Made by a program: the position numbers and the translations under genes
Shown: positions 1 through 6,218 of the stretch, piece after piece
Layout of the letters: every line of letters starts with the position of its first letter
Position numbering within the stretch: the first letter of the stretch is position 1
The notes under the pieces: model-generated
Databases searched by the model: none
The model's input: the letters and a program-made list of their open reading frames with translations, nothing else
Told to the model about the DNA's origin: nothing
From: Cytophagales bacterium
GTDB lineage: Bacteria > Bacteroidota > Bacteroidia > Cytophagales > Cyclobacteriaceae
Reading direction: 5' to 3'
Length of the DNA: 6,625 nucleotides
NCBI GenBank assembly: GCA_003541895.1
Contig: DPLR01000359.1
Span: 1-6,625 of the forward strand

Positions 1-356
1 TTGAATTGCTTGCTGCTTGTGCCAAAGGTGAATTGAAAAATCAGAAAATCGAAATCGATCCATCGCATGTTGCAACGATCGTGATGGCCGCGGGCGGCTA
101 TCCTGATCATTACGAAAAAGGAAAAGTCATTTCTGGTTTAACGAATAGCTTGTCGGCTCAGGTTTTTCATGCCGGAACAAAATTGAAAGAAGGAAACGTA
201 GTAACGGATGGCGGAAGAGTGTTGGCTGTTACAGGCAAGGGCCATTCATTAAAAGCAGCGCAACAAAATGCCTACGAAACCGCAAATGCCATTCAGTGGG
301 AAGGCGCTTATTTCAGAAAAGACATTGCCAATGATTTGCTAAACTGGAAGGGATAG
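1..356 (+). CDS. purD: Phosphoribosylamine--glycine ligase (GAR synthetase), C-terminal part
   Basis: PurD joins glycine to 5-phosphoribosylamine using ATP, the second step of purine synthesis in the cytoplasm. Only the last 117 residues are present. The reading frame is open from base 3 (Glu-Leu-Leu-Ala-Ala), so the gene begins outside the window and the TTG at 6 is not a start. The visible part is the family's C-terminal GARS-C domain: the hallmark VMAAGGYP stretch, then KVISGL, VFHAGTKL, VVTDGGRVLAVTG, a GHSLKAAQQNAY helix and the closing FRKDI segment, ending at the usual place with TAG at 354-356. All of this matches the end of E. coli PurD as I recall it. Its last 18 bases overlap the end of the convergent hydrolase gene. 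It is a housekeeping gene, probably unrelated in function to the sugar cluster beside it. Confidence 0.96.
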   Translation, partial: ELLAACAKGELKNQKIEIDPSHVATIVMAAGGYPDHYEKGKVISGLTNSLSAQVFHAGTKLKEGNVVTDGGRVLAVTGKGHSLKAAQQNAYETANAIQWEGAYFRKDIANDLLNWKG

Positions 357-1187
357 TTTTTCTCCTCCTCTCAAAATTTGATACGGCTGTTTAATTTTTG
401 CTGCTTCGGCTGCAAACTCATTTACATCAGCTGTATTGAAAGTAAACATATCGTAGTGACAAGGAATCACCAGCTTCGCGTGTATGGCCTTACCAAGTGC
501 AGCTGCCTCTGCGCAATCTAAATTGCCTGCCACTTTACGTTCGGGCTTGTTGCCATTGATTGGAAGGATTGCAACGTCTAATGCAAAAGGTTTTAAAATA
601 TCAATCATGCCATCAAACAAAAGCGTATCACCGCTGTGATAGATTTTTTTATTGCCGAACTCGATTATATAGCCCATGAATTTACAGTTGCCACGTTCAT
701 CGCGTTCAATTTCATTGTGCTTGGCAGGTATTCCGTAGAATGTAAAATCCCCTATTGAAATTGCTTGACTATCATTCAAGCCGATGGGGAAAACTGCATC
801 ACATTTCACTCGCTCGGCAACGAACTTCCGGTTTGCTTCAGGAATAATAAATTCTATTTCAGGATTGTTCTTTAGGATGGGAATTAACGTATCGGCATCA
901 AGATGATCGGTATGGTTGTGACTTGAAGAAACAAGGAAAATATTTTTTAATAGGCTTGGGTCAACCACCAACTCGCTCATGCGCGTATGGGGCTTATCCG
1001 TTGTTAAATATTTTTTTGTTAATGAATCGGAGAGATACGGATCGATCAAAACACGTTTGCCTTTCCATTGGAGAAGATAGCCACTTTGCCCCAGCCACCA
1101 CAAATGAAAATGCGATTCATCATGGAGCAATGAATCCATTTCCTCAATGAGTTCTGTATTTTTTTTGTGAGCCGGGATTAAATCCAT
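339..1187 (-). CDS. UlaG-like metallo-beta-lactamase-fold hydrolase
   Basis: A 282-residue cytoplasmic metallohydrolase (no signal peptide or membrane segment). The MBL-fold metal site is readable: HNHTDH at residues 90-95 (His90, His92, Asp94, His95), His157, Asp187 in HSGDT, and His244 in PCHYDMF. The WWLGQSGYLL strand near residue 30 and IDPYLSD at 48-54 are typical of the UlaG / NAPE-PLD-like branch, whose known members include L-ascorbate-6-phosphate lactonase. The exact substrate cannot be read from sequence; a sugar lactone or phosphorylated sugar derivative is a guess from the neighbours. It lies 21 bases after the MetE-like gene on the same strand, so it is probably third in an operon that begins at 3072. 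The ATG at 1187 gives a normal family length; no Shine-Dalgarno motif precedes it. Its last five codons and stop overlap the end of purD on the other strand. Confidence 0.88.
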   Translation of the reverse strand: MDLIPAHKKNTELIEEMDSLLHDESHFHLWWLGQSGYLLQWKGKRVLIDPYLSDSLTKKYLTTDKPHTRMSELVVDPSLLKNIFLVSSSHNHTDHLDADTLIPILKNNPEIEFIIPEANRKFVAERVKCDAVFPIGLNDSQAISIGDFTFYGIPAKHNEIERDERGNCKFMGYIIEFGNKKIYHSGDTLLFDGMIDILKPFALDVAILPINGNKPERKVAGNLDCAEAAALGKAIHAKLVIPCHYDMFTFNTADVNEFAAEAAKIKQPYQILRGGEKLSLPV

Positions 1188-1208
1188 CCGAGTATTTGAA
1201 GAAAAATA

Positions 1209-2231
1209 TTATAAGGTTTGCCTCACCTTCTTAGCGCCTTTTACCATGTTGATCAGTTTTTGTCGTGCTGCCCAGCGCGCGGTTTGACTCAATCCACAAT
1301 CAGGAGCAACCGACAGTTTCTCTGCGGGCACATATTTCAAACAACGATTGATTCTTTCTGCTACGTCATCTGCCGTTTCGATGTAATAATTTTTCACATC
1401 GATAATCCCCACGGCTACATTCATTTTCTCTGCGAAGGGTTTCAGCAATTCAATCTCTGCGAATTCGCGGTTAGCCATTTCTATGTGAATTTCATTTACC
1501 GTCATGTCCAAAAAATCGGGCAACATTGGTTTGATACTTCGATACCCCACGGGCCGTCCTTTAAAATTTCCAAAACACAAATGGGTGCTCAGGTTACATT
1601 TTCCTACAACCGGCTTTACCGTGCGATTGAAAATATCTACAAATCGTTTGGTGTCTTCTTTGTATGCGTAGCAACTCATGCTCGGTTCGTCTACCGTAAT
1701 TTCAGTGCAACCGGCTTCAACTAAAGCAACTAACTCTTGTCGTACCATGGGCAGCAGTGCCTCGGTTATTTCATAGCGGTCTTTGTATCGATTGTTGGGT
1801 AAAAGCCTTCCACTTAAAGTATAGGGCCCTGGTACACTTGCTTTCAGTGTAGGTCCAGCAGGAGCAAGTTTTTTTAATCTCAAAAATTCTTTTACTGCGC
1901 CAAGGCCGTTGGGCGCAGTCAGCTCTCCTACAATATTATTTTTTCCGCGCTGATCGTGAGCTGGCGGACCGAACTTTCGGGTTTCTGTTTCATTGTTTTC
2001 TATCCCCTTGATAAAGCCATAAAACGACAAATTAAAATCCAAGCGAGTTTGTTCGCCATCGGTAATCACATCTAAGTCAGCCGAGGTTTGATCATGGATG
2101 GCCGCGATCACTGCATCTTCAATCATCTCTTCAATGTCAGCAGCGCCAAACTGGGTTAAATTTTTTGCGCCAAACTCAAGCCAGCCTGGAAAAGGATAAC
2201 TTCCAACAACGGTAGTGCGGATAGGGGTCAT
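1209..2231 (-). CDS. Cobalamin-independent methionine synthase (MetE C-terminal domain) family protein
   Basis: A 340-residue stand-alone version of the MetE catalytic C-terminal domain (TIM barrel). Full MetE, about 750 residues, moves a methyl group from methyltetrahydrofolate to homocysteine; this protein lacks the N-terminal half. The zinc and thiol-activating ligands are all in place: His217 and Cys219 (THLCFGNF), Glu251 (IHIEMANRE) and Cys312 (APDCGLSQ). Other family landmarks are RTTVVGSYP at 5-13, ITDGEQTR at 56-63, SVPGPYTL at 132-139 and VDEPS at 180-184. I place the start at the ATG at 2231: the RTTVVGSYP strand normally lies within the first ten residues, and an in-frame start at 2354 would run 101 bases into the upstream SIS gene with unrelated sequence. 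The gap to the SIS stop is 22 bases, so they are probably cotranscribed. It could make methionine with an unknown methyl donor, or move methyl groups from a catabolic substrate. The family call is firm; the donor and role are not. Confidence 0.87.
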   Translation of the reverse strand: MTPIRTTVVGSYPFPGWLEFGAKNLTQFGAADIEEMIEDAVIAAIHDQTSADLDVITDGEQTRLDFNLSFYGFIKGIENNETETRKFGPPAHDQRGKNNIVGELTAPNGLGAVKEFLRLKKLAPAGPTLKASVPGPYTLSGRLLPNNRYKDRYEITEALLPMVRQELVALVEAGCTEITVDEPSMSCYAYKEDTKRFVDIFNRTVKPVVGKCNLSTHLCFGNFKGRPVGYRSIKPMLPDFLDMTVNEIHIEMANREFAEIELLKPFAEKMNVAVGIIDVKNYYIETADDVAERINRCLKYVPAEKLSVAPDCGLSQTARWAARQKLINMVKGAKKVRQTL

Positions 2232-2253
2232 GTTCTTTGATGGTTGTGGTGAA

Positions 2254-3072
2254 TTATTTTTTGTTTTCAGAAACGTAACTGGGTATGCCCACGTGGCCAT
2301 ACAATTTTGCCATGCGGTGTGCGTGTTCATCGTAGGCGGCCTCAAATAATTCAACGGCCTTTTCCGTGCCCACTACGTTAGCGGCAGCAAGCACTTTTGG
2401 CGCATGGCCAGAGTCAGTCAATATTTTTGCAACTTCTGCTTTGATACTATTGATGAGCATGACGCCACCAACAGTAGAGCCAGGCGCCACCGGAGTTTCC
2501 AATCCTTTGATGTAAACCATAGAGTCGCCAACGGGGGCGCCTGAATCAAGAATCAGATCAGCAAAATCTGAAAGTTTTTTTCCGTCCTTTCTTTTGCTCG
2601 CGCTTTTTGTTGAGTGATCTTTTGTAATCAAGGCAACCACTTTGATTTTTCGTTGCTGAAAAAGTTCTGCCATCTCCACAGGCACAATGTTGGTGCCGCT
2701 AGAGGAAATAATTAAGGCGGTATCTTTTTCGGAGAGATCAAAGTTGCGAAGTATGCGTTCGGCCAAGCCAGAAACATTTTCTAAAAACATGGCTTGCCGC
2801 TGACCATTTGCCCCCACCACAAGATTATGAAACGACAATGACAATTCAACGATAGGATTGAATCCTGGAAATGAGCCGTACCGTGGCCACATTTCTTCCA
2901 CCATGATACGGCTATGTCCGCTACCAAACACGTGCACCATCCGTCCTGCTAAGATGCTAGCGGCAAACCATTGCGCTGCTTGCTTAATTTCTTTTTGCTG
3001 TGCAGAGACTTTGCTGATGATAGTTGAGCAATGCCGCAGGTATTCTTCCGATGGGTTTTGGCTTTCAGTCAT
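2254..3072 (-). CDS. SIS-domain phosphosugar-binding protein (UPF0309-like)
   Basis: A 272-residue protein with a SIS (sugar isomerase) fold, which binds phosphosugars in isomerases, etherases and regulators. The N-terminal helices lead to VHVFGSGHS (46-54), then a second phosphate-binding loop IISSSGTNIVPVEMA (121-135), the strand KVVALIT (144-150), KKLSDFADLILDSG (165-178), the signature APVGDS (179-184) and PGSTVGG (197-203). This order matches the UPF0309 / sugar isomerase domain-containing family, whose biochemical function is, to my knowledge, unsettled. There is no helix-turn-helix ahead of the SIS domain, so it is unlike RpiR-type regulators. I choose the ATG at 3072 over the in-frame ATG at 3111: the extra 13 residues add nothing recognisable, and a likely promoter for this gene lies inside that extension. 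It is first in the - strand operon and divergent from the NagB gene, which supports a role in amino-sugar phosphate handling. Confidence 0.86.
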   Translation of the reverse strand: MTESQNPSEEYLRHCSTIISKVSAQQKEIKQAAQWFAASILAGRMVHVFGSGHSRIMVEEMWPRYGSFPGFNPIVELSLSFHNLVVGANGQRQAMFLENVSGLAERILRNFDLSEKDTALIISSSGTNIVPVEMAELFQQRKIKVVALITKDHSTKSASKRKDGKKLSDFADLILDSGAPVGDSMVYIKGLETPVAPGSTVGGVMLINSIKAEVAKILTDSGHAPKVLAAANVVGTEKAVELFEAAYDEHAHRMAKLYGHVGIPSYVSENKK

Positions 3073-3087
3073 GAATTTTCTCTCGTA

Positions 3088-3120
3088 AGAATTTAAAGTT
3101 AATAAAATCACCTTGCAAAA
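3088..3120 (-). promoter_or_regulatory. Candidate Bacteroidota-type promoter for the SIS-metE-like-hydrolase operon
   Basis: On the - strand, TTTTG (bases 3120-3116) could serve as the -33 element. A 20-base spacer follows, then TAAATTCT (3095-3088), which fits six of eight positions of the Bacteroidota -7 consensus TAnnTTTG. Transcription would begin near 3080, leaving a very short leader before the ATG at 3072. A better-matching -7 box, TAACTTTA at 3101-3094, lies only 14 bases from TTTTG, which is too close for the usual 19-21 spacing. Assigned by eye only. Confidence 0.3.
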
Positions 3121-3144
3121 GATATGATAGATTCAATAGCTTTA
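3113..3144 (+). promoter_or_regulatory. Candidate Bacteroidota-type promoter for nagB-MFS
   Basis: TTG at 3113-3115 as the -33 element, a 21-base spacer, and TAGCTTTA at 3137-3144, which matches TAnnTTTG at all fixed positions but the last. The expected start of transcription is around 3150, just ahead of the ATG at 3160. That supports 3160 rather than the upstream in-frame ATG at 3124 as the true start of the deaminase gene. The TTG is half of a TTGCAA palindrome whose other half lies in the opposing promoter. No separate operator could be identified with confidence. Confidence 0.4.
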
Positions 3145-3159
3145 TACTTCTCATTGGAT

Positions 3160-3891
3160 ATGGAAATAAAAAAATTTACGGATTATGAATCGCTCTCTGA
3201 CTTTGCGGCCACTGCAATTGTAGATGCGATTAAAAAAAAACCAACGCTCACACTTTGCATGGCTTCGGGCCATTCACCAGCACGCACTGCGGAATTGTTG
3301 GTTCAAAAATTAAAAACTGAGAAAGTAGATTACTCTTTGATTAATTTCATTGGGCTTGACGAGTGGGTTGGTCTATCTCCAACCAATGAAGGAAGCTGTC
3401 GTTATTTTTTTCAATCGAAACTGATCGACCCGCTAGGGCTAAAGCCGCACCAATATTTTTTCTTCGATGCCATGGCAAATGATCTCAATGATCAATGCAA
3501 ACGAATGGACGAGGTGATTGATCGATTGGGCATTGACATTATGCTGGTTGGCATCGGGATGAATGGCCACATCGGTTTTAATGAACCCGGAACATCCTTT
3601 CACATTCGCTGTCATGTGGCTGATTTGGAAGAAACAACGCAAAGCGTTGGTCAAAAATATTTTGCTACACCCATGAAGTTGACGCAGGGAATAACTGTTG
3701 GACTGAAACATCTACTCAACGCAAAGCAAGTTTTTCTATTGGCGAATGGAACGAAAAAGGCGGAGGTCATTCAGCAAGCGGTGGACGGAAAAGTAGACGA
3801 GAAATTTCCAGCCAGTATTTTACAACAGCATTCAAATGCAACCATTATAATTGACGAAGAAGCCGCAGCCCGGTTAACCATTCGCGCATGA
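3160..3891 (+). CDS. nagB: NagB-family glucosamine-6-phosphate deaminase (short type, diverged)
   Basis: NagB converts glucosamine 6-phosphate to fructose 6-phosphate and ammonia, feeding amino sugars into glycolysis. This is a 243-residue protein of the short, Gram-positive-like type. Visible landmarks: substrate loop MASGHSP (34-40) in place of the usual TGGTP-like loop, GLDEWVGL (65-72) with Asp67 at the proton-transfer position (Asp72 in E. coli), and GIGMNGHIGFNEPGTSF (131-147) with His137 and Glu142. Asn135 stands where E. coli has Asp141, as I recall is also true of Firmicutes enzymes. Lys166 appears to replace Arg172, and the E. coli allosteric residues Arg158 and Lys160 appear to be His and Ala; these alignments are from memory. 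The ATG at 3160 starts the protein at the family's first strand (MEIKKFTDYESL); an ATG at 3124 would add 12 codons upstream of the likely transcription start. Its TGA overlaps the permease ATG. Deaminase is the best call, but another amino- or keto-sugar phosphate substrate is possible. Confidence 0.85.
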   Translation: MEIKKFTDYESLSDFAATAIVDAIKKKPTLTLCMASGHSPARTAELLVQKLKTEKVDYSLINFIGLDEWVGLSPTNEGSCRYFFQSKLIDPLGLKPHQYFFFDAMANDLNDQCKRMDEVIDRLGIDIMLVGIGMNGHIGFNEPGTSFHIRCHVADLEETTQSVGQKYFATPMKLTQGITVGLKHLLNAKQVFLLANGTKKAEVIQQAVDGKVDEKFPASILQQHSNATIIIDEEAAARLTIRA

Positions 3892-5051
3892 GCCCGGCTA
3901 CCATCCTTCGCGTCCTTTACTTTTTATTTTTCTGCTGCACAGCTGCCTTCATTCCCAGAATGGCGGACTTCTGTCTTAACCGCGGACTTACCCATGGCCA
4001 AATAAGTTTGGTACTCAGCATTACTCCTGTGATGATGTTTGCAGTGCAACCTTTTTATGGAATGATGGCTGACAAATTGGGATATAAAAAAACCGTTTTG
4101 ATTTCATCGCTGATTGCGTCCGTGAGTTACCTCGGCTATTTGGCAAGCAACTCTTTCCTTACGATTGTTGCCACCACGGTGATCATGTCGGCCTTCTACA
4201 ACACTTTACAACCGGTGCTCGACAGCATTGCGCTGCGTCTCTCTGAAAGGGATCCAAATTTTTCTTACGGATCGCTACGCGTATTTGGAGCGGTTGGTTG
4301 GATGATTGCCAATGCTATTTCCGGCCATTTCATTGATGCCACCGATATCCGTGCCATTTTTATTGTCTCGTTCTTGTCAATGTTTTTGGTTTTTGTTTTC
4401 TCCATTTTTCTATCGAACGAATCGGCAGAGACACAACAACCTGGCTTCAGTCAGGCATTCAGCGTGCTCAAAAATCGCCAGTTGATGGTATTGTTGCTAT
4501 GTGTCTTTATTGTATCCTTTGGTGCAACAACTATTTGGAATTACTATTCAACTTTCATGAAGGAAAAAGGAGCATCAGATACTTTGGTGGGATATGCTCT
4601 TTCTTTTCATGGCTTTTGCGAACTTCCCTTTTTTTATTTCTCTGCCAGAATAATTTTTAAGCTGGGGTTGAAAACAACTTTTGTGATCACGGCCTTTGCA
4701 ACATCACTTCGGATGTTCTTGTACAGCATCACGAGTGAGCCACTTCATGTAATTCCGATTGAGTTGCTGCAAGGACTTTCGTGGAGTTTGTTTTGGGCTG
4801 TATCAGTAGAATTTGTGAACCGAGTTGTGGATGGCAAGTGGCTCGCTACGGGGCAATCACTTTTGTATGCAGTTTACTTTGGCATTGGTCAGATAGCGGG
4901 CAACTATTGGACGGGTTACTTTCACAGCAGAGGGATGACGATTGCACGCGTATTCTTAATGAATGCAGCACTGACATTTGTGGCTGTAATAATTGCATGG
5001 ATTTTTCTCACGAAAGAAAAAGTCACTGATTCAGGAACGACTCAGGCCTGA
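3888..5051 (+). CDS. MFS permease, MFS_1-like (LacY/HcaT-related) sugar-type transporter
   Basis: A 387-residue inner-membrane transporter with about twelve hydrophobic segments in two halves split by a polar loop near 178-195 (SNESAETQQPGF). The major facilitator motif between helices 2 and 3 is present as GMMADKLGYKK (58-68). FSYGSLRVFGAVGW (125-138) is characteristic of the MFS_1-like / oligosaccharide and phenylpropionate symporter branch, to which LacY and HcaT are related. These usually import a sugar, nucleoside or small acid with protons. The ATG overlaps the nagB stop as ATGA, so translation of the two is probably coupled and the cargo is likely the deaminase pathway's substrate, perhaps an N-acetyl or otherwise modified amino sugar. 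The last 21 bases overlap the end of the convergent oxygenase gene. The transporter family is clear; the cargo is inferred from position only. Confidence 0.88.
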   Translation: MSPATILRVLYFLFFCCTAAFIPRMADFCLNRGLTHGQISLVLSITPVMMFAVQPFYGMMADKLGYKKTVLISSLIASVSYLGYLASNSFLTIVATTVIMSAFYNTLQPVLDSIALRLSERDPNFSYGSLRVFGAVGWMIANAISGHFIDATDIRAIFIVSFLSMFLVFVFSIFLSNESAETQQPGFSQAFSVLKNRQLMVLLLCVFIVSFGATTIWNYYSTFMKEKGASDTLVGYALSFHGFCELPFFYFSARIIFKLGLKTTFVITAFATSLRMFLYSITSEPLHVIPIELLQGLSWSLFWAVSVEFVNRVVDGKWLATGQSLLYAVYFGIGQIAGNYWTGYFHSRGMTIARVFLMNAALTFVAVIIAWIFLTKEKVTDSGTTQA

Positions 5052-6218
5052 CTTCAGTTTATTGATGCACCAATCAATAAAGTTTACCACTTGATCTTCC
5101 ACAGGCGCGTATGGACCTGGTTGATACGCTTGACTTAAAATCCCTCTGAAATTGTTTTCACATAAGGTAGCATCTTGCTGTCCGGTTACATCCCAAAACT
5201 TAGTGAGGTTTTTAACTTCATAATCTTTCCCTTCAACGGTATTCTCATCAACGAGCCAGCAAAATTCAACTTCAGTTGACGATGCATCGATCGGTGTTAC
5301 GCGCATGGTCCAAACGTAATCGCTTACGGCATCTAACCAAAAATTCGGGTAGTTGACAAGCCCTACAACGCCCGCATCATAATCGCGATGTGAACCCATC
5401 GGAACCGAGACTTTTTTTCCGTCAACACTGTAACTCTCTATGCCCGGCCTTAGCGGATAGCGAATGGCATACGTGGTTGTTCCGTCCGTTACTTCTACCA
5501 GGCGAGTTTCTAATCCGCGCTCTTTCCAATCATTTTGTTTTGTGTGCGTCAACCCAACCACGTCTTCATTCAGGTTTGCGCCAATCACTGCGCTGCAATA
5601 TTCAGGATGAGCGCCTCCACAATGATAACATTCACGAAAGTTTTCAGCTACCAATTTCCAATTCGCAGCGATTGTGTGTTTTTTGATACAGGCAACTTTT
5701 GCTTTTGAAATGTGATAAGGTTTAAGGTATGGAGCTAAACTTTTTTCAATCGATGAAAAATCAGGAGCGTCTTTAGCCAGTGAAATAAAAATCAAACCCT
5801 CCACTTGTTTCACATGAACGTGATGCAAATGATAATTTGTTTTGTCGAAGTCACTGCTCATCATTCGTGCATTGAGCAATTCCCCATCTTTATCATAAAC
5901 CCACAAATGATACGGACAAACCAACCTTGATGCGTGGCCGGTATCAGTCAAACAAATGGCAGAGCCGCGGTGCCTGCAGGTGTTGTAGTGCGCGTGAACT
6001 ACATCGCCATTTCCCCGAATCACGATGATGGATTCGTGCCGTAGGTGATACAAAAAATAATCTCCCGCTTTAGGGATTTGTGCCACGTTGCCAGCATACA
6101 ACCAACTCGTTTTGAAAATGGAATTCCATTCAGCGTTGAAAATTTCAAAGTCAGTGTAAAAGGCCTGTTCTAAACTAAAGCCTGATCGATACTTTGAAAG
6201 ATACGATTCCAAATTCAT
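5031..6218 (-). CDS. Rieske non-heme iron oxygenase, alpha subunit (CntA/GbcA-like)
   Basis: A 395-residue oxygenase component that takes electrons from a separate reductase (none is seen here) and inserts oxygen into, or demethylates, its substrate. The Rieske [2Fe-2S] site is intact: CRHRG (81-85) and CPYHLW (101-106), giving Cys81, His83, Cys101 and His104. The catalytic iron site reads NFRECYHCGGAHPEYC (193-208), with His199, His204 and distal Asp349 (QQDATLCENNF). Glu197 occupies the position that links the two metal centres; most ring-hydroxylating oxygenases have Asp there, while carnitine oxygenase CntA has Glu. That hints at a quaternary-ammonium or N-methyl substrate. The ATG at 6218 is chosen because it overlaps the ROK stop as ATGA and begins a normal N-terminus; an in-frame ATG at 6326 would lie wholly within the ROK gene. 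The kinase partner suggests a sugar-linked substrate. The family is certain, the substrate is not. Confidence 0.92.
   Translation of the reverse strand: MNLESYLSKYRSGFSLEQAFYTDFEIFNAEWNSIFKTSWLYAGNVAQIPKAGDYFLYHLRHESIIVIRGNGDVVHAHYNTCRHRGSAICLTDTGHASRLVCPYHLWVYDKDGELLNARMMSSDFDKTNYHLHHVHVKQVEGLIFISLAKDAPDFSSIEKSLAPYLKPYHISKAKVACIKKHTIAANWKLVAENFRECYHCGGAHPEYCSAVIGANLNEDVVGLTHTKQNDWKERGLETRLVEVTDGTTTYAIRYPLRPGIESYSVDGKKVSVPMGSHRDYDAGVVGLVNYPNFWLDAVSDYVWTMRVTPIDASSTEVEFCWLVDENTVEGKDYEVKNLTKFWDVTGQQDATLCENNFRGILSQAYQPGPYAPVEDQVVNFIDWCINKLKSGLSRS
5058..5081. repeat. 9-bp perfect inverted repeat just past the permease stop
   Basis: TTTATTGAT at 5058-5066 is followed by a six-base loop and its exact complement ATCAATAAA at 5073-5081. 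It begins six bases after the permease TGA, where a terminator for the nagB-permease transcript would be expected. However, the stem is very AT-rich and no T-run follows on the + strand. It also lies inside the C-terminal coding part of the oxygenase (around FIDWCINKL), so it may be chance. A weak transcript-end or stabilising hairpin is possible. Confidence 0.3.

Noticed and set aside
1218..1724. A 168-codon open frame on the + strand, antisense to the MetE-like gene
   Set aside because: Its protein is rich in Cys, His and Phe with no recognisable family, while the opposite strand encodes a clear MetE domain with all zinc ligands. It is a shadow frame.
2232..2354. 41-residue N-terminal extension of the MetE-like protein
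   Set aside because: It overlaps the end of the SIS gene, looks like out-of-frame translation of it, and family proteins begin near the RTTVVGSYP strand.
3124..3159. Upstream ATG giving 12 extra residues on the NagB-type protein
   Set aside because: The family normally begins at the MEIKKF-like strand, and the best promoter candidate places the transcript start after this ATG.
3073..3159. Riboswitch or small RNA in the divergent gap
   Set aside because: The gap is short and AT-rich, with no conserved fold or stable stem visible; promoter elements explain it better.
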